In this document: positions 12,394 to 25,096 of the stretch, in pieces
How the letters are laid out: every line of letters starts with the position of its first letter
Position numbering within the stretch: position 1 is the first letter of the stretch
From: Acanthacorydalis orientalis
Lineage: Eukaryota > Arthropoda > Insecta > Megaloptera > Corydalidae
NCBI GenBank assembly: GCA_034766995.1
Contig: CM068319.1
Coordinates: forward strand, 26,430,459-26,494,458
DNA: 64,000 nucleotides
Direction of reading: 5' to 3'
Translations under genes and position numbers: made by a program
Notes under the pieces: generated by a model
Told to the model about the DNA's origin: nothing
Database searches by the model: none
What the model saw: only the letters and a program-made list of their open reading frames with translations

Positions 12394-13968
12394 TATATAT
12401 ATGTACATATATATGTACAATTTTGTTGAATTATAATATTAAAATAATAAAAAAGTCATTAGAACGAACAACTTATATAGAATAACGACATTTAAAAATT
12501 TTTAATTTTTCATACAATCTATCTGTGTCAATTAGATGATTTTTTATTTTTATTTGTTAAATTTAAGATATATATATATAAAATTTAAAAAATAAAAATT
12601 GAAATAATACAAAAAAATTAGATATCTTTCCTTTAAATTATTAACTGACTAAACATTCCGCTTACTAAGAATATATAATTGCATTTTAAAATTAGTCCAG
12701 AAAACATGATTAAATAATCTCTGGAAAATTATATAAAAAAGAGGATAATACTATATTAGATAAACAATCTACATAAATTACTAATGAATGACAAAGAAAA
12801 TTAACACATTTAAAGACCATCACATAGAAAACAAGTCTTAGAGAACTCTTTTTGAAAACATTTCTTTTAAATCCTGACCAATATTTTCCCAAATTAGATA
12901 TAACGAGTGTATTTTGAAAATGATAGACAGAAACAATTTCCCAACTTTTTCATATATATACATATATATATATATTAAAATTTAAATTAAATAAAACACA
13001 AAGAAAATAAAAATTAAAATAAAAAATGTGATACATTTCGAGAAGAATTATTCAGTCAGGTTTATCTGTCTTAATAATTATATTTATTTGACTATTTAAG
13101 GTATGTTTAATAGTGATAATAATTTCTAATTAGTACGTATAAACTTATATCCGTAAATAATTTATCGATTAATAAATAATAGACATAAATTTGATGTTTG
13201 ATTTGTGATTAAATAATTAATAAATTATTATATTGTCTTTATTAGAAGTTTTCTGCAGTTTTTCGTTTCATACAAATAGTAAAATCAATTATCTAAATAA
13301 TATTCACTGAAAATAAAAATAATATATATATATATATATATATTAATTTATTTTTAATAATAAAAATATATTCATTTATTAATTTTAAACTTTTAAATGT
13401 TTTGTCATTTTTAAATAGCGTTTATTATATAATTAATAGACAAATAAAATAAAGAAAAATATAGTAAAAAAATAATTGATATGAAATTATATCTTCTTAT
13501 AATCTTTTTTATATTTTCAGTATTTAGAAAAAAGATTTGATAAACGCATAAGACTGTTTGGCTCAATATTATTTTCAATTGGAATTGTAAGTATTTTTAA
13601 AAAATTACAACTTTTATTCTCTTTGATTTGAATTAAAGTTCATGTTGAAATTTAATTCAAGCGAAACGTTCATTCAAATTTCGTTTCATACAATGAAACT
13701 TTCTCGTAATGAACTTCTTGATAAAGGAATTCACTATTTAACGAAAAGTAGTTGCTGGCAGTCCTTTCACTTATAGATTGTTTATGGTTATTTTATAACA
13801 AATTCTATTACTAAAAAAATGGGCAACAAGGCTAATTTAGTTTACGAGAGGTTTCATTGTATTATAAGATTTTAGACTTTTATAAAATTTGATAATTTGT
13901 ATTTTGTGTTTTTAGATAACATGGCTTCCAATTGTAATATATGTACCCGCCCTCGCATTTAATCAAGG

Positions 13969-14015
<47 letters not shown>

Positions 14016-15375
14016 AAATTAATAAAAAACAATTAATATTTTCAGTAACCGGAGTAAATGTTCACATAATTACACCTGCAGTTTGTGTAGTTTGTATATT
14101 TTATACATGTATGGTAAGAATATTATTATTTGTATGTTTCATATCTTTATTGTAAATCTTGTTATTTTGTAATATTGTATAATTTTTTAAATGTCTCTTT
14201 GTCCTTATTTACTATTTATTGTTTTACCGAAATTGAAGGTGCTTATATTTTTTAGTCTTGTACTGCTTATAAAAAGTTTCTTATCTGATATAAGGATGTT
14301 AGTGGATATATTTATGTGGTAAAAATATTTATCCGGATTTTTAATATGAGCATGAAAAAAGAAACGGATTATATTTAGATGTATGAAACATCTTATTAAT
14401 AACATCATTAAGTCTTGTGGAATAATTTATGAATGTAACTATTCATTTAAGAAAATATATTTGCTTAATTATCATTTTTTAAATTTTTTATGCAAAATTA
14501 AAGAAATTTATATTAAAATATTTATACTTTTAAGAAATATTATGAAAAATATTTTTTTTGTATGTAATTTTAAATTTCATGAGTCGATTCTAAGGTTGAA
14601 TGAATCAGTAATTATTTTTTAAAACTTTAGTTGCGTACGCTATTATTGATAAATATAAATTAATATATTAATAATTAAAAACTAAATGTTTAAAAACAGA
14701 AAATGTTCATAACTGAATCGTTGTTTTGTCGCCTACATTTATTTATACTTTCATTTCATTGCATAATTGTTTTTAAATACTCATAAAAATATACATATAC
14801 TTAAACTTATAATACTTTTATGTATTATAACTGTTGTCCGTTTTGTTTGGGATTATAAGTCAAGTAAAATCCATTTCTGATTTAAATTTCTGTTCGATTA
14901 TTTGATAAATATTTTTTTAAAGAAATTGTTAAATCAAACTTAAATTTATATCGATAATAAAAAAGATTTCTCATTCATACTATTGAGATTTATACTTCTC
15001 TTATCTTAGAATTTTAATTCTGAACGCAATAGTTATTTTTTATTGTAGGGAGGTCTTAAGGCTGTGATATGGACGGATGTTATTCAAACATTAGTTATGT
15101 TTGGTTCGATGGTGTTAGTAATTATTAAAGGAACATTAGATTTAGGAGGATTTGACGTCGTATGGCAAAGAAATCTTGACAGCGATCGAATTGAATTGCC
15201 TGAGTAAGAAATCTATTTTTCCTTTCTTTTAAAATATTCAAATTAATTAAACATACTTTTTAATCGAGAACGTATTTTTTTTGTATTTGTTTAGTAAAAT
15301 TATATTCATAGGAACGTTTATTAAGAAACATTGATAATTTAGATTGTTTACATATTGACTTATATGATTTCTTAT

Positions 15376-15417
<42 letters not shown>

Positions 15418-16070
15418 TAATTCGTTTTATATAAAAAATAAATTAAAACTGCGTTCTAAATTTTTATAAAATAATATTTTAAAATTGCTTACGTCTTTAC
15501 TGCAAGAAATTTCAATAACAATGCATTTTTTTCGCGATAAAATCTTTTTAGTGTAAATATTTTCATTATTAAATACTGTTTAATGAACTAATATTTAATG
15601 AACGCAACTGATAATTTTAATAAGATATTATTTACTGAACAAACAATAACAATTACGACTATGTGACGCTTTCCTTCAAAATTTCGATAGTTATAAATAA
15701 TATTTGAAATGTTGTAGGTTAGATATTGATCCACTGGCTCGACATACGTTATGGTCTCTTGTAATTGGAGGATTTATTTACTGGTTACAAACAAGTGCAG
15801 TAAATCAAACAATGTTACAGAGATATCTTGCTTTACCAACTTTACAATCAGCCGTTAGGTAAACTTTTATATGACAGGTCTTTGGTTAACATGGCAGTAG
15901 AATGATGAGTGGTTTCTAAAATTTCGGTTAATACCTTGGATAATGGATGTATAAACATGTTATTTTTGATCAGATCGAGCCCTGTTTGCTGTACTCTACC
16001 AATCAAGCACACTTTTAATTTATAGTTAATGGAAACTCAAGAAAACTGTGTTGTCCAAGACCTTTATAGT

Positions 16071-16120
<50 letters not shown>

Positions 16121-17570
16121 TGTTCAAAATATAGAATAAAATTTTATTTTATAGGGCGTTGTGGGTATTCATTGTTGGTATATTATTACTAATGGGACTT
16201 TGCTCGTACAGTGGAATGTTAATATTTGCAACTTATTACAACTGCGATCCTTTAACAACGAAGGTAATCTGTTTTTAAAATAATAATGTACAAATAAATA
16301 ATTTCTTTTCCATATTTAAAGAAATTAGTCGCAGAACGTAACGTTTAATTGAATTAAGATAGGTCTTAATTCAATTAAAATAAATCAGTTTTCGATTAAA
16401 TTATTTCTTTATAACAGTTTTGAACTATAAATAATTTCACAATTGTTAAAAGATAAAAGTTAATTTTTTTCTAATAAACAACACCTAGGAAGGTATAATA
16501 GAGAACATGTTTATGTTGTTGATTAACATATAGAATAATCCGATATTTATTTCAATGACACATCCTGGTTAAATCTAGGCTATCCATATGAATGAATAAA
16601 TCGTGCTTTAATGTTACAAAATCATTAATATGCCTGTTTTTATGCTCTTAGTAATAGAAAATGATTTCTTTTAATGATTTTTATGTAAGTATAGAACATT
16701 TTCAGTTGGCAAAAGCAAAAGATCAATTATTACCACTTCTCGTAATGGATACACTCGGAGAATGGCCAGGATTTCCTGGTATGTTTGTAGCTGGAGTTTT
16801 TAGTGCGGCACTGAGTTCACTATCAACTGGATTAAATTCAATGGCTGCTGTAGTCCTTGAAGATTTCGTTAAGCCATTCTCAAGTATTAAATTAACAGCA
16901 GCGAGAACTGATCGTATTTTGAAATTAGTGGTAGTTATAATTGGCGTTACTTGTGTTGGTCTTGCTTTCGTTGTTGAAAAAATGGGTACAGTTTTACAGG
17001 TATTGTGAATTTATTCACTTTATAATGTTTTGGGTAATTAATTCAAGTCAAAATAACAAGACGAATATTGTTAACATCAAAATAAAATCAATTTAAATGT
17101 AAATTATTTAAAAAAAGATAAAGCAAATATCTTTCATTAACTGCTTTACATTTTTACAGAAACTTTCTAATATTAGTATTTGAAAAGTTAATTAATTTTA
17201 GTGAAACTATTTTTCTAATATTTAGAATTGATAAATAAATAAAAATATAATAGGATAGACGGACTTTAAATATTTTCTATCATAAAAATAAAATGTTCAA
17301 TATTCTCAATAATGATATTTTTCTTTGTCGTTTTTTTTCTTATTAATAAATTAGTTAATTATTATTTAATTTTAAGAAATAGTAATTTCTCTAATTTTAT
17401 ATTTGAAGTTAATTACTATTTTAATTATTATTATTTTCAAGCTTTCAATGAGTTTAAGTTCGATTACAAGTGGCCCATCTTTAGGAATCTTTTCTATGGG
17501 GATTCTTTTACCATGGGTTACAGCGCAGGTATGCTAGTTTTTATAATAAAAGAATGTAATTATATTTATG

Positions 17571-17640
<70 letters not shown>

Positions 17641-18858
17641 CACAACTTAGAATACTTTATAAAAAATGAGAAAATTTATACAATAATATTTAATGATGGT
17701 AATTACTTATTTTATTAATGAACTTGATAAGAAAGGCCTAATAATAGTAAACCAAATTTTGTTTTCTATAAAAAAAAGTACAATATTAATAAGTATAAAT
17801 TTTAGTTGCTCACGATTTTTTTCATTATATTTCAGGGCGCTCTTTTTGGTGGGATGTCTGGTTTAGCATTCATGTCCTGGCTTTGTCTTAATGTCCAAGC
17901 TGCAATTGCAACTGGATCTTTGAAATTTGTTGAGAAACCAGTGACAACAGAAGGATGTCACTATCACTTCACATCACGAGATCCACCTGTAATGAGTCTC
18001 ACTATGGAAAATTCATTAAATATTACAAATCTGGAACAGAATGAGTAAAATATTTTCTCAATTTATTATGTTTAGTTGATATTTATCATTGCTTCATGAA
18101 AAAATGATAAAATTGAGGATGCTTGAATAGCAGAATAACACGTTGAGCTATTAATCAGAATTTTTGAGTTTAAATCTTGCTTGAAATAAAGTAATTTTCA
18201 TTAAAAAATGTTTACATCACATTTAAAGGACTTAGACTGGAATTGTTTCTAAAATACAGTATATAATCATAAAATTAATTTTAAAAGCGTTTAGAAAAAA
18301 TTCAAACTGTGCAGATAAAGTGTAACTATTTAATTGTTTTATAGATTTTATAAGAACTGAAATATATAGTTTGTCTTATATGTTTCTGTATCATGTAATA
18401 TAGCTTGTCTATATGAAATACTTTTTCTAATATGTGAGAGTAGGAAGGAATTTATTACATTGAAGCATATTTTGTTCATATTTTTTGTGATATACTATCT
18501 TTTTCATAGTTTTCGTGTTTACATAATATCAAAAACAATGAAACATATTGTGTAAAAATATATTTTTAGTAGAAAATAAATTTTTGAGACGGTACAATTA
18601 ATTTTAAAAATATAAATGTTTACTTAAACTTAACTTCACTTTAATTTGTAAGATAGACGGAATTGGCATTTTTATAAAAGAATAAAAAAATATTTGTATC
18701 TATAATTATTTAAAACTATAGTACAATTTATCTAATTTCATGGTGTATAATCGAACTTGAATATTTTATAAAAGTTTTATCGTGATGAAGAGCAACGAAA
18801 CCATAAATAAACACACTTTAACTAATCAATACATTCTAAACATATTTAACTATTCAAC

Positions 18859-18954
<96 letters not shown>

Positions 18955-19847
18955 TTAAGCATAAAATTATTTTATTCCGTTTTGAATTCATTTTCAGTGA
19001 AATTTTTATGTTGTACCGTTTATCATATTTATGGTACACACTACTTGGTGCTTTCGTGTCAATGGTTGTGGGTGTCATTATCAGTTGGTGTACAAAATGG
19101 AATGATCCAACTGATGTCGATCCTGCATTGTTATCGCCTGTTATTCGAAGATTTATTACACCGAAATCCGAAACAAGGGATTCGAATTCTGTCAATAACA
19201 CACTCGATGTTTACAGTCAGGTTAATAGTTTATATTTTACATAACATGTTTCTTTATAGATTCCACATATAATAATTATTTCTTGAATAATGTCTATTAG
19301 TTGTATTTAAAAAAAATATTTATTTTTGATTCTTGTGGTTAGTTTTAATAGATGAAGTATTTTTATTTATAATTGTTGTACAGTTATTCTCAAATTATCC
19401 AAATTTATTCATTTAAATGACGAGAAAGCCAGGAAGTTAATAATTAATATTTTTCAAATATAATATATAATGTTAGTAATGTTTTATTTTATTGTGTACT
19501 TGTTATTCATATTTATGATATTTAAATACATGACGATATTTATATCATTTAAACTGATGAGTAATTTTGAATTTGAATTGTCTGTCTAAAAAATTTTGAA
19601 TTTAAAACTGTGCATAGAAAAAAAAGTCAAGAGTGATCTCAAATACTTAAACGAAATAATATCGAATGTTTTAAATATGCGTTTAAACTGTCAAAGTAGT
19701 TAAAAACACAAAGAAATCGACATAAGTACTATTTTGTAAAATACTTATTTAAGTATCTGTTTGTTTCAGAATGCGACCCTCAAAATTGAAATATCTCCCG
19801 ATCAATCAGTACAGTTACAAAATATACGAGGACCAGAATCAGCGTAG
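10374..19847 (+). CDS. SLC5-family sodium-coupled solute transporter, copy A (multivitamin/monocarboxylate-transporter-like)
   Basis: Thirteen coding exons with consistent phases are: 10374-10576, 11325-11484, 13521-13586, 13916-13967, 14046-14113, 15049-15203, 15718-15858, 16155-16263, 16706-16999, 17442-17528, 17836-18044, 18998-19220, 19770-19847. They give 1845 nt, 614 aa, typical of the family. The product is a plasma-membrane Na+/solute symporter with the LeuT fold and about 13 membrane helices. Landmarks are [11 protein letters not shown] opening helix 0, DYLVGGRNM (48-56), [14 protein letters not shown] (68-81, helix 1 with the unwound substrate region), [13 protein letters not shown] (exon 6), [14 protein letters not shown] (exon 9, the helix-8 Ser pair of the Na2 site) and the cytosolic tail motif [16 protein letters not shown]. 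An NIT glycosylation sequon lies in the exon 11 loop. AATAAA at 19909-19914 is a candidate poly(A) signal. Substrate (biotin/pantothenate, monocarboxylates, iodide-like) cannot be told from sequence. A diverged paralogue follows in the same orientation. Confidence 0.95.
15875..16070. mobile_element. Possible small non-autonomous element in intron 7 of SLC5 copy A
   Basis: A block of higher GC than the rest of the intron is bounded by imperfect inverted ends. The left is ACAGGTCTTTGGTTAACA (from about 15874). The right, on minus, is AAAGGTCTTGGACAACAC (from about 16066). No coding capacity is seen. It could be an old MITE; one copy in one window does not prove mobility. Confidence 0.3.
17574..17639. 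repeat. (TA)n tract in intron 10 of SLC5 copy A
   Basis: Uninterrupted TA run of about 65 bp. Confidence 0.9.
18115..18190 (+). pseudogene. tRNA-like relic (tRNA-Asn-like) in intron 11 of SLC5 copy A
   Basis: The string AATAGCAG..CGTTGAGCTATTAATCAG..GAGTTTAAATCTTG has the order and spacing of a tRNA: D-arm-like box A, an anticodon loop CTATTAA (Asn-type, ATT) and a box-B-like GTTTAAATC. The stems are poorly paired and no good acceptor stem forms, so it is at best a decayed tRNA copy or a tRNA-derived SINE head. Confidence 0.3.
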
Positions 19848-21728
19848 ATTTTTTTTTAGATTATTTATAATTAATATACTATTTAAAAAGTATTTCATAA
19901 AAGTACAAAATAAAAATATTAAAGATAGTTTTTGAAAATTGTGAACGTTTTCTTAACACCAATTAATTTTTTCAGTTTAATTTTTATATAGAAATAAAGA
20001 CATCTTTTATATTTTAACATGTATGATGTTTCCGCTTAGAATAGAAAAAAAAATTAGATAGAGAGTGAAAAATTATACCTTAAGATTGCCAGGAATCGAA
20101 AACAATTTTTTATAATAACCAAGTGGCTCTGCCTTCTATATATTAGTATATCTATATAATCACTATCGCAGTTATACTGCAACGTAGTTATTTTATAAAG
20201 TCGCATATTTCATTGTGTTATGATACCAATATCATAATTTTTCGTGAAAATTTCGTGTAACTTCGGGTGTCATCGTTAATAATAATTTAATATAAAATCT
20301 CTGCACGTTTTCTTAAAAACTTTTTCTTCACTTTTTTAAATTTTATGGAATATTTATGTGTGTATATATATATATATATACATAGATAGAAATGTAATAA
20401 TTATTTTTATATTCTAGAGGTGTTTACATAATTATTACAAGCCAAATTTGATCCGTGGGTAACTGGTTTCCCATGCCTATTATATATGTTGTTCTTAAAT
20501 ATTATTTTCAATGCCATTACGAAAAATACATTATATAGAGTTGGACTTGGTAATTTGAATATATGAATTATTTTCTCTGGGGATTTTATATTACAATTGT
20601 TAACTTTTTTATATTTTTTATTTGTAATTAATATTTATATACTGACCAATAATTTAATGTAAACCACTACTTGAAGTTTCATCAAAATTTTGAAGTTAAT
20701 CTCTTGCATCATTGTTGTACAACATTTGATAATTAAAATGTATAAGAATAAATCTGTTTCGTGGGAGTGGTTTAGAATTACTTTTGGGTAAGAATACATT
20801 CATAGTATCCTTGCTTATTGCAAAAGGTACCTAAAATAAAATTAAGTGATAGCCGATATAAACGGTCCGCTCTGTAATGATACAACCAATTTGGATGCAT
20901 AAGAATCACTTTTGAAAGTGGAAAAAACTCGTTGTTTGTGAACGATTTAGAATACAGAAGAAAACAAAAAAACCATTGCATTGAAGGTCAGTGGGTGTCT
21001 CAACAAACTGTGATTTATAGAATTCGAATAAACTATTTTATAGATTAATATTCAAAAGAGAAGAATGAATCATTTATGTCTATTTTTAAAGCTACAGCAT
21101 ATTTTATTCACTTTTTCGTTAAAAAAAAACCATTGAGAAAAAATAAAAAGATTGAAGAAAATTTCATAGAAAAATGATTTGTCGTCTATAAAAAAGTTAG
21201 AGCTATTCTGTAAAATATACTTTTTAACATATGTTTTCTCTAATTTTTTAAAACGATTAGTTCCATTTAGTTCCGAAACGTTTTAATACAACTCTATCAA
21301 ATTGCACAAAAAAAGTTTCAAAACGTATCCGAATGGCTCTTTAAGACATATTCAATTAAAAATGGTTAATCTGACGTTTCATCGAAAAAATATTTGTTTA
21401 ATAAAATGCTACTGACATTTAAATAGACATATTTCAATACGAATATGAAAGAAAAGTCAATCAATGGTATTTTTATATAAATAGTTGAATGTGATAAGAA
21501 GTAATAATATTTCTACATCTGACGAATAAAGAAATTCAGAAAATAAAATGTATTGCGGTTATCCACCATGCTAAAATATAATAAAATTAAAAAGAATATG
21601 TTTTGAACGTTTGAAACGTTATATTATATTACAATCTATTTATAGAAGTAAATGAAATAAAAAAGGTACAGACTATTAAACAAGTTTATTTTCATTTAAG
21701 AAAAATCAACGCATATATATTTAAACTA

Positions 21729-21815
<87 letters not shown>

Positions 21816-23522
21816 TATAGTGTCATTTAATTGTTTAATAAATATTTTGACTCCGCATACGATCTAATTACATCTCCCATGTGTATCCTCTCCATGTAAC
21901 ATAGGTTGCCATACTTTAGTTCAATTAACTCACAGATAAAGTTCGTGTGGTATGAAAAATATATTTTGTTGAATCGGACGTACGGTTAGAATTCCATTTG
22001 TTTTACTTAATATTTATTTGAATATCCTGTCAACTACTAATATTTCATTTCATATTGTGTAACTAATAAATGATATACAAACGATAAAAAATAATACTTT
22101 TATAAGAAATTGTCTATGTAAGGTATGTTATTATAATTTAAATATTTAATTTATATAATTATTGTGTACAAATTTATATTCTTTACAAAATATCTTTTTC
22201 GTAAATAAGTTATCGATTGAACTAAGATTTGTTTAATTATTCATATCATTGTCTATTTTATTTTTTTTGATAAATTATATCCAATTTTATTTAATATACA
22301 AGTTAATACGCCCTGATCATTGATAATAATTTGTGTATAAACAATCTATGTATAATTAATATTTATAGACAATTGTAATTTATTAAATTTTAAAAAAAAC
22401 AGATATATCTGTCAGTTGATCTTTATAATAAAAAATTAACAAAATATGTTTCCATAAACAACTACTTATTTAAATACATCCGTCATAAAATGTCAGTTTA
22501 AAAATTATGAATTAATATGTACCATAAGATCAAATTTTGCCAGAAAACTTTAATAAATCATACATAAAAATATTTTAATGAGAATCGTATTCAGTATATC
22601 TTGAAATTGTCATTGATTTTCCATAAAATCCTAATGATATTCAACATATAGATGAGTGAAAGAGATATATACATTATGTATTAAATGAAAAAAGAAATGA
22701 AATAATAATATAATTCAATATTAAGGTATGGCAAAACATATATTATATTTAGATACATGTAATCCATCTTTGTTCATTTAACATATCAATAGTTTATCTA
22801 TTTCACTTCTATCATCATATTCATGTTATCTCATCAATTGAAACATTAATACATATTTCCTATGTGTATATTCCCGTGGGATACTAATATGGGATACCTT
22901 CATCATTATTATCAGCCTCTGTAAATCTATTGCTGGATAAAAGCTTCTTCTATGATTATTATTTATATATATATATATATATTCTTCGTTTTACTGAACA
23001 CTGTTTTATAAGTTTTACAAGTTGTTATGCATTTTTTAATTTATTATCCATAATTTCATTTCATTAATTATTTATAATTAAAGTAATATACTTTTTTCTG
23101 CCACAATTAGAGGCATATATAGACATAAGAAATTTGAATCTTTATTTTACCACAATTAATTAAAATATAAATTTATCTCTCTATGTTATTTTTTCTGTCT
23201 TGAGGAATAAAAAAATAATTTGAAGGGATGTGTTGTACAGTTTACTTATGATGATTGTTTTCTTAATTCTGTCTCTTTTTCTCTTCCTCTGTGGCTGTCT
23301 CTCTCTACATATATATATATATATATATATGTATGTATAAATAAGTCAATGTCGGTGTTATTTTTTTATAATCTCATTATTTTTTGACCTATCAAAAACA
23401 AATTTTGCAATGTTACTCCTTACGTTTCTGTAGGTAAGGTGAAATATCCTGAAACCACGTCAATTAACTCAAATCACTTATCCTCTTTGAAAGATAACAG
23501 AAATATTTATATTCTTCATTAA

Positions 23523-23574
<52 letters not shown>

Positions 23575-23839
23575 GGCATGCAAAAGTAATATCAGTCAAT
23601 ATAGAGATTTATAAAATTGCATTTTTACATTACTTAAAAATGAGATACAAACTTAGGACTATGATAAAAAATACGATAAATAAAATAAAATGAATTAATA
23701 TTCAGTGTATTTTAATATTTCATACGCTTTCTTAATATTAATAACTCTCTAACTCACACTCAAACAATATTTTTATTCCTATTTTAATTCAACTATTATT
23801 ATTTATCGATTTATTAATACATGTAATTCAATTTTATAG
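19848..23839. other. Spacer between the two SLC5 genes
   Basis: It holds the 3' UTR of copy A, a long (TA)n tract at 21732-21818 and shorter ones near 20366, 22966, 23309 and 23528-23571. A less AT-rich block at about 20760-21000 has a 67-codon minus-strand frame without recognisable domain; I cannot identify it. An upstream exon of copy B is expected here, because its ATG lies one base after an acceptor AG, but I could not place it. Confidence 0.5.
21732..21818. repeat. (TA)n tract between the SLC5 copies
   Basis: Nearly pure TA run of about 85 bp. Confidence 0.9.
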
Positions 23840-23840
23840 G

Positions 23841-25043
23841 ATGGATACTGAATTTAAAATGTTCTCGTTTTTCGATTATATTGTTTTTGGATTAACTCTG
23901 CTTTTATGTGTAATCAATGGATTTTATTTTAAATTTGTGGCCTGTTCAGAAAGCGATCGACAAAACAATGACAAAAATATGAAATCAATACCGGTTTCTA
24001 CGTCTTTGTTAGCAAGGTAATTCGTTACGAACATTTATAAACGTTTCTTTTTTTACAAAATATTAATTGAAAAATGTTTCTATACCTTCGAACACTTAAA
24101 CCGTTTTTAATTTCTCAGAAAATCTTAGCATTACATTTTATTTATGCAATGGGACATCGTATAAGAATATTTTTGAATATCAACTTATTTATAAAATACA
24201 TTTTTCTCGGATTTTTAATTTTCACTCAAATCAAAATTAGAAAATAATATAAAAACTTTACATATTTAAAAAAACAGTATTATATTTCTTATAGAGAGAA
24301 TACTTTATTTTTATTAATATTTTTTTTATTTTTCAGCTTTATATCAGTTATATCTCTACTTAATATAGTAGAAAATATAAATTTAAATGGAATACATTTT
24401 ATTTATGCATCATTAGGGATTATTTTAATGGCATTTATATTTGGTTTCATTTATTTACCAGTTTTCCATAAATTAAAAATAACATCACCCTATGAGGTAT
24501 TATGAAATCTTTTAACATTTTATTAAATTTTATATTTTTAAACATATTACAGTTTAGTTAACAATTTAAATGTAGTTTCTCGTACATTTAATCATCAAAT
24601 TACTTTTAATATCTACAAAAATAACAATTTATAAGACAAAAACAATACAATTTTCTGTAATAAATATTAATTTGTGTTATCAGATACTGAATGATTTTAT
24701 ACATTTTTTATTGCAGTATTTAGAACACAGATTCGATAAACGTTTGAAGCTATTTGGTTTATTTCAGTATTTACTTGGAATGGTGAGTTTTATTACACAA
24801 AATTATGACTTGAATATAAGACTCAAAGTACTTATTTTCTGTTAATATTTTTTTGTTAATTTCTATCGAAGATTAAAAATACAAACGCCTGATTTTTATC
24901 ATACATAACTGTTAAATTTAAGTTAAAGTTTTTTCATTTTATTTTTTAGGTAATATGGCTACCAATAATTGTTTATGTTTCCTCAAATATATTTCATAAA
25001 GGTAATTATTAAAACTATTTGAATTTATTTTCTAAATCGATAC

Positions 25044-25096
<53 letters not shown>

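Noticed and set aside
20778..20981. 67-codon minus-strand frame in the SLC5 spacer
   Set aside because: Less AT-rich than its surroundings and so considered as a possible decayed mobile-element fragment, but I could not recognise any motif.
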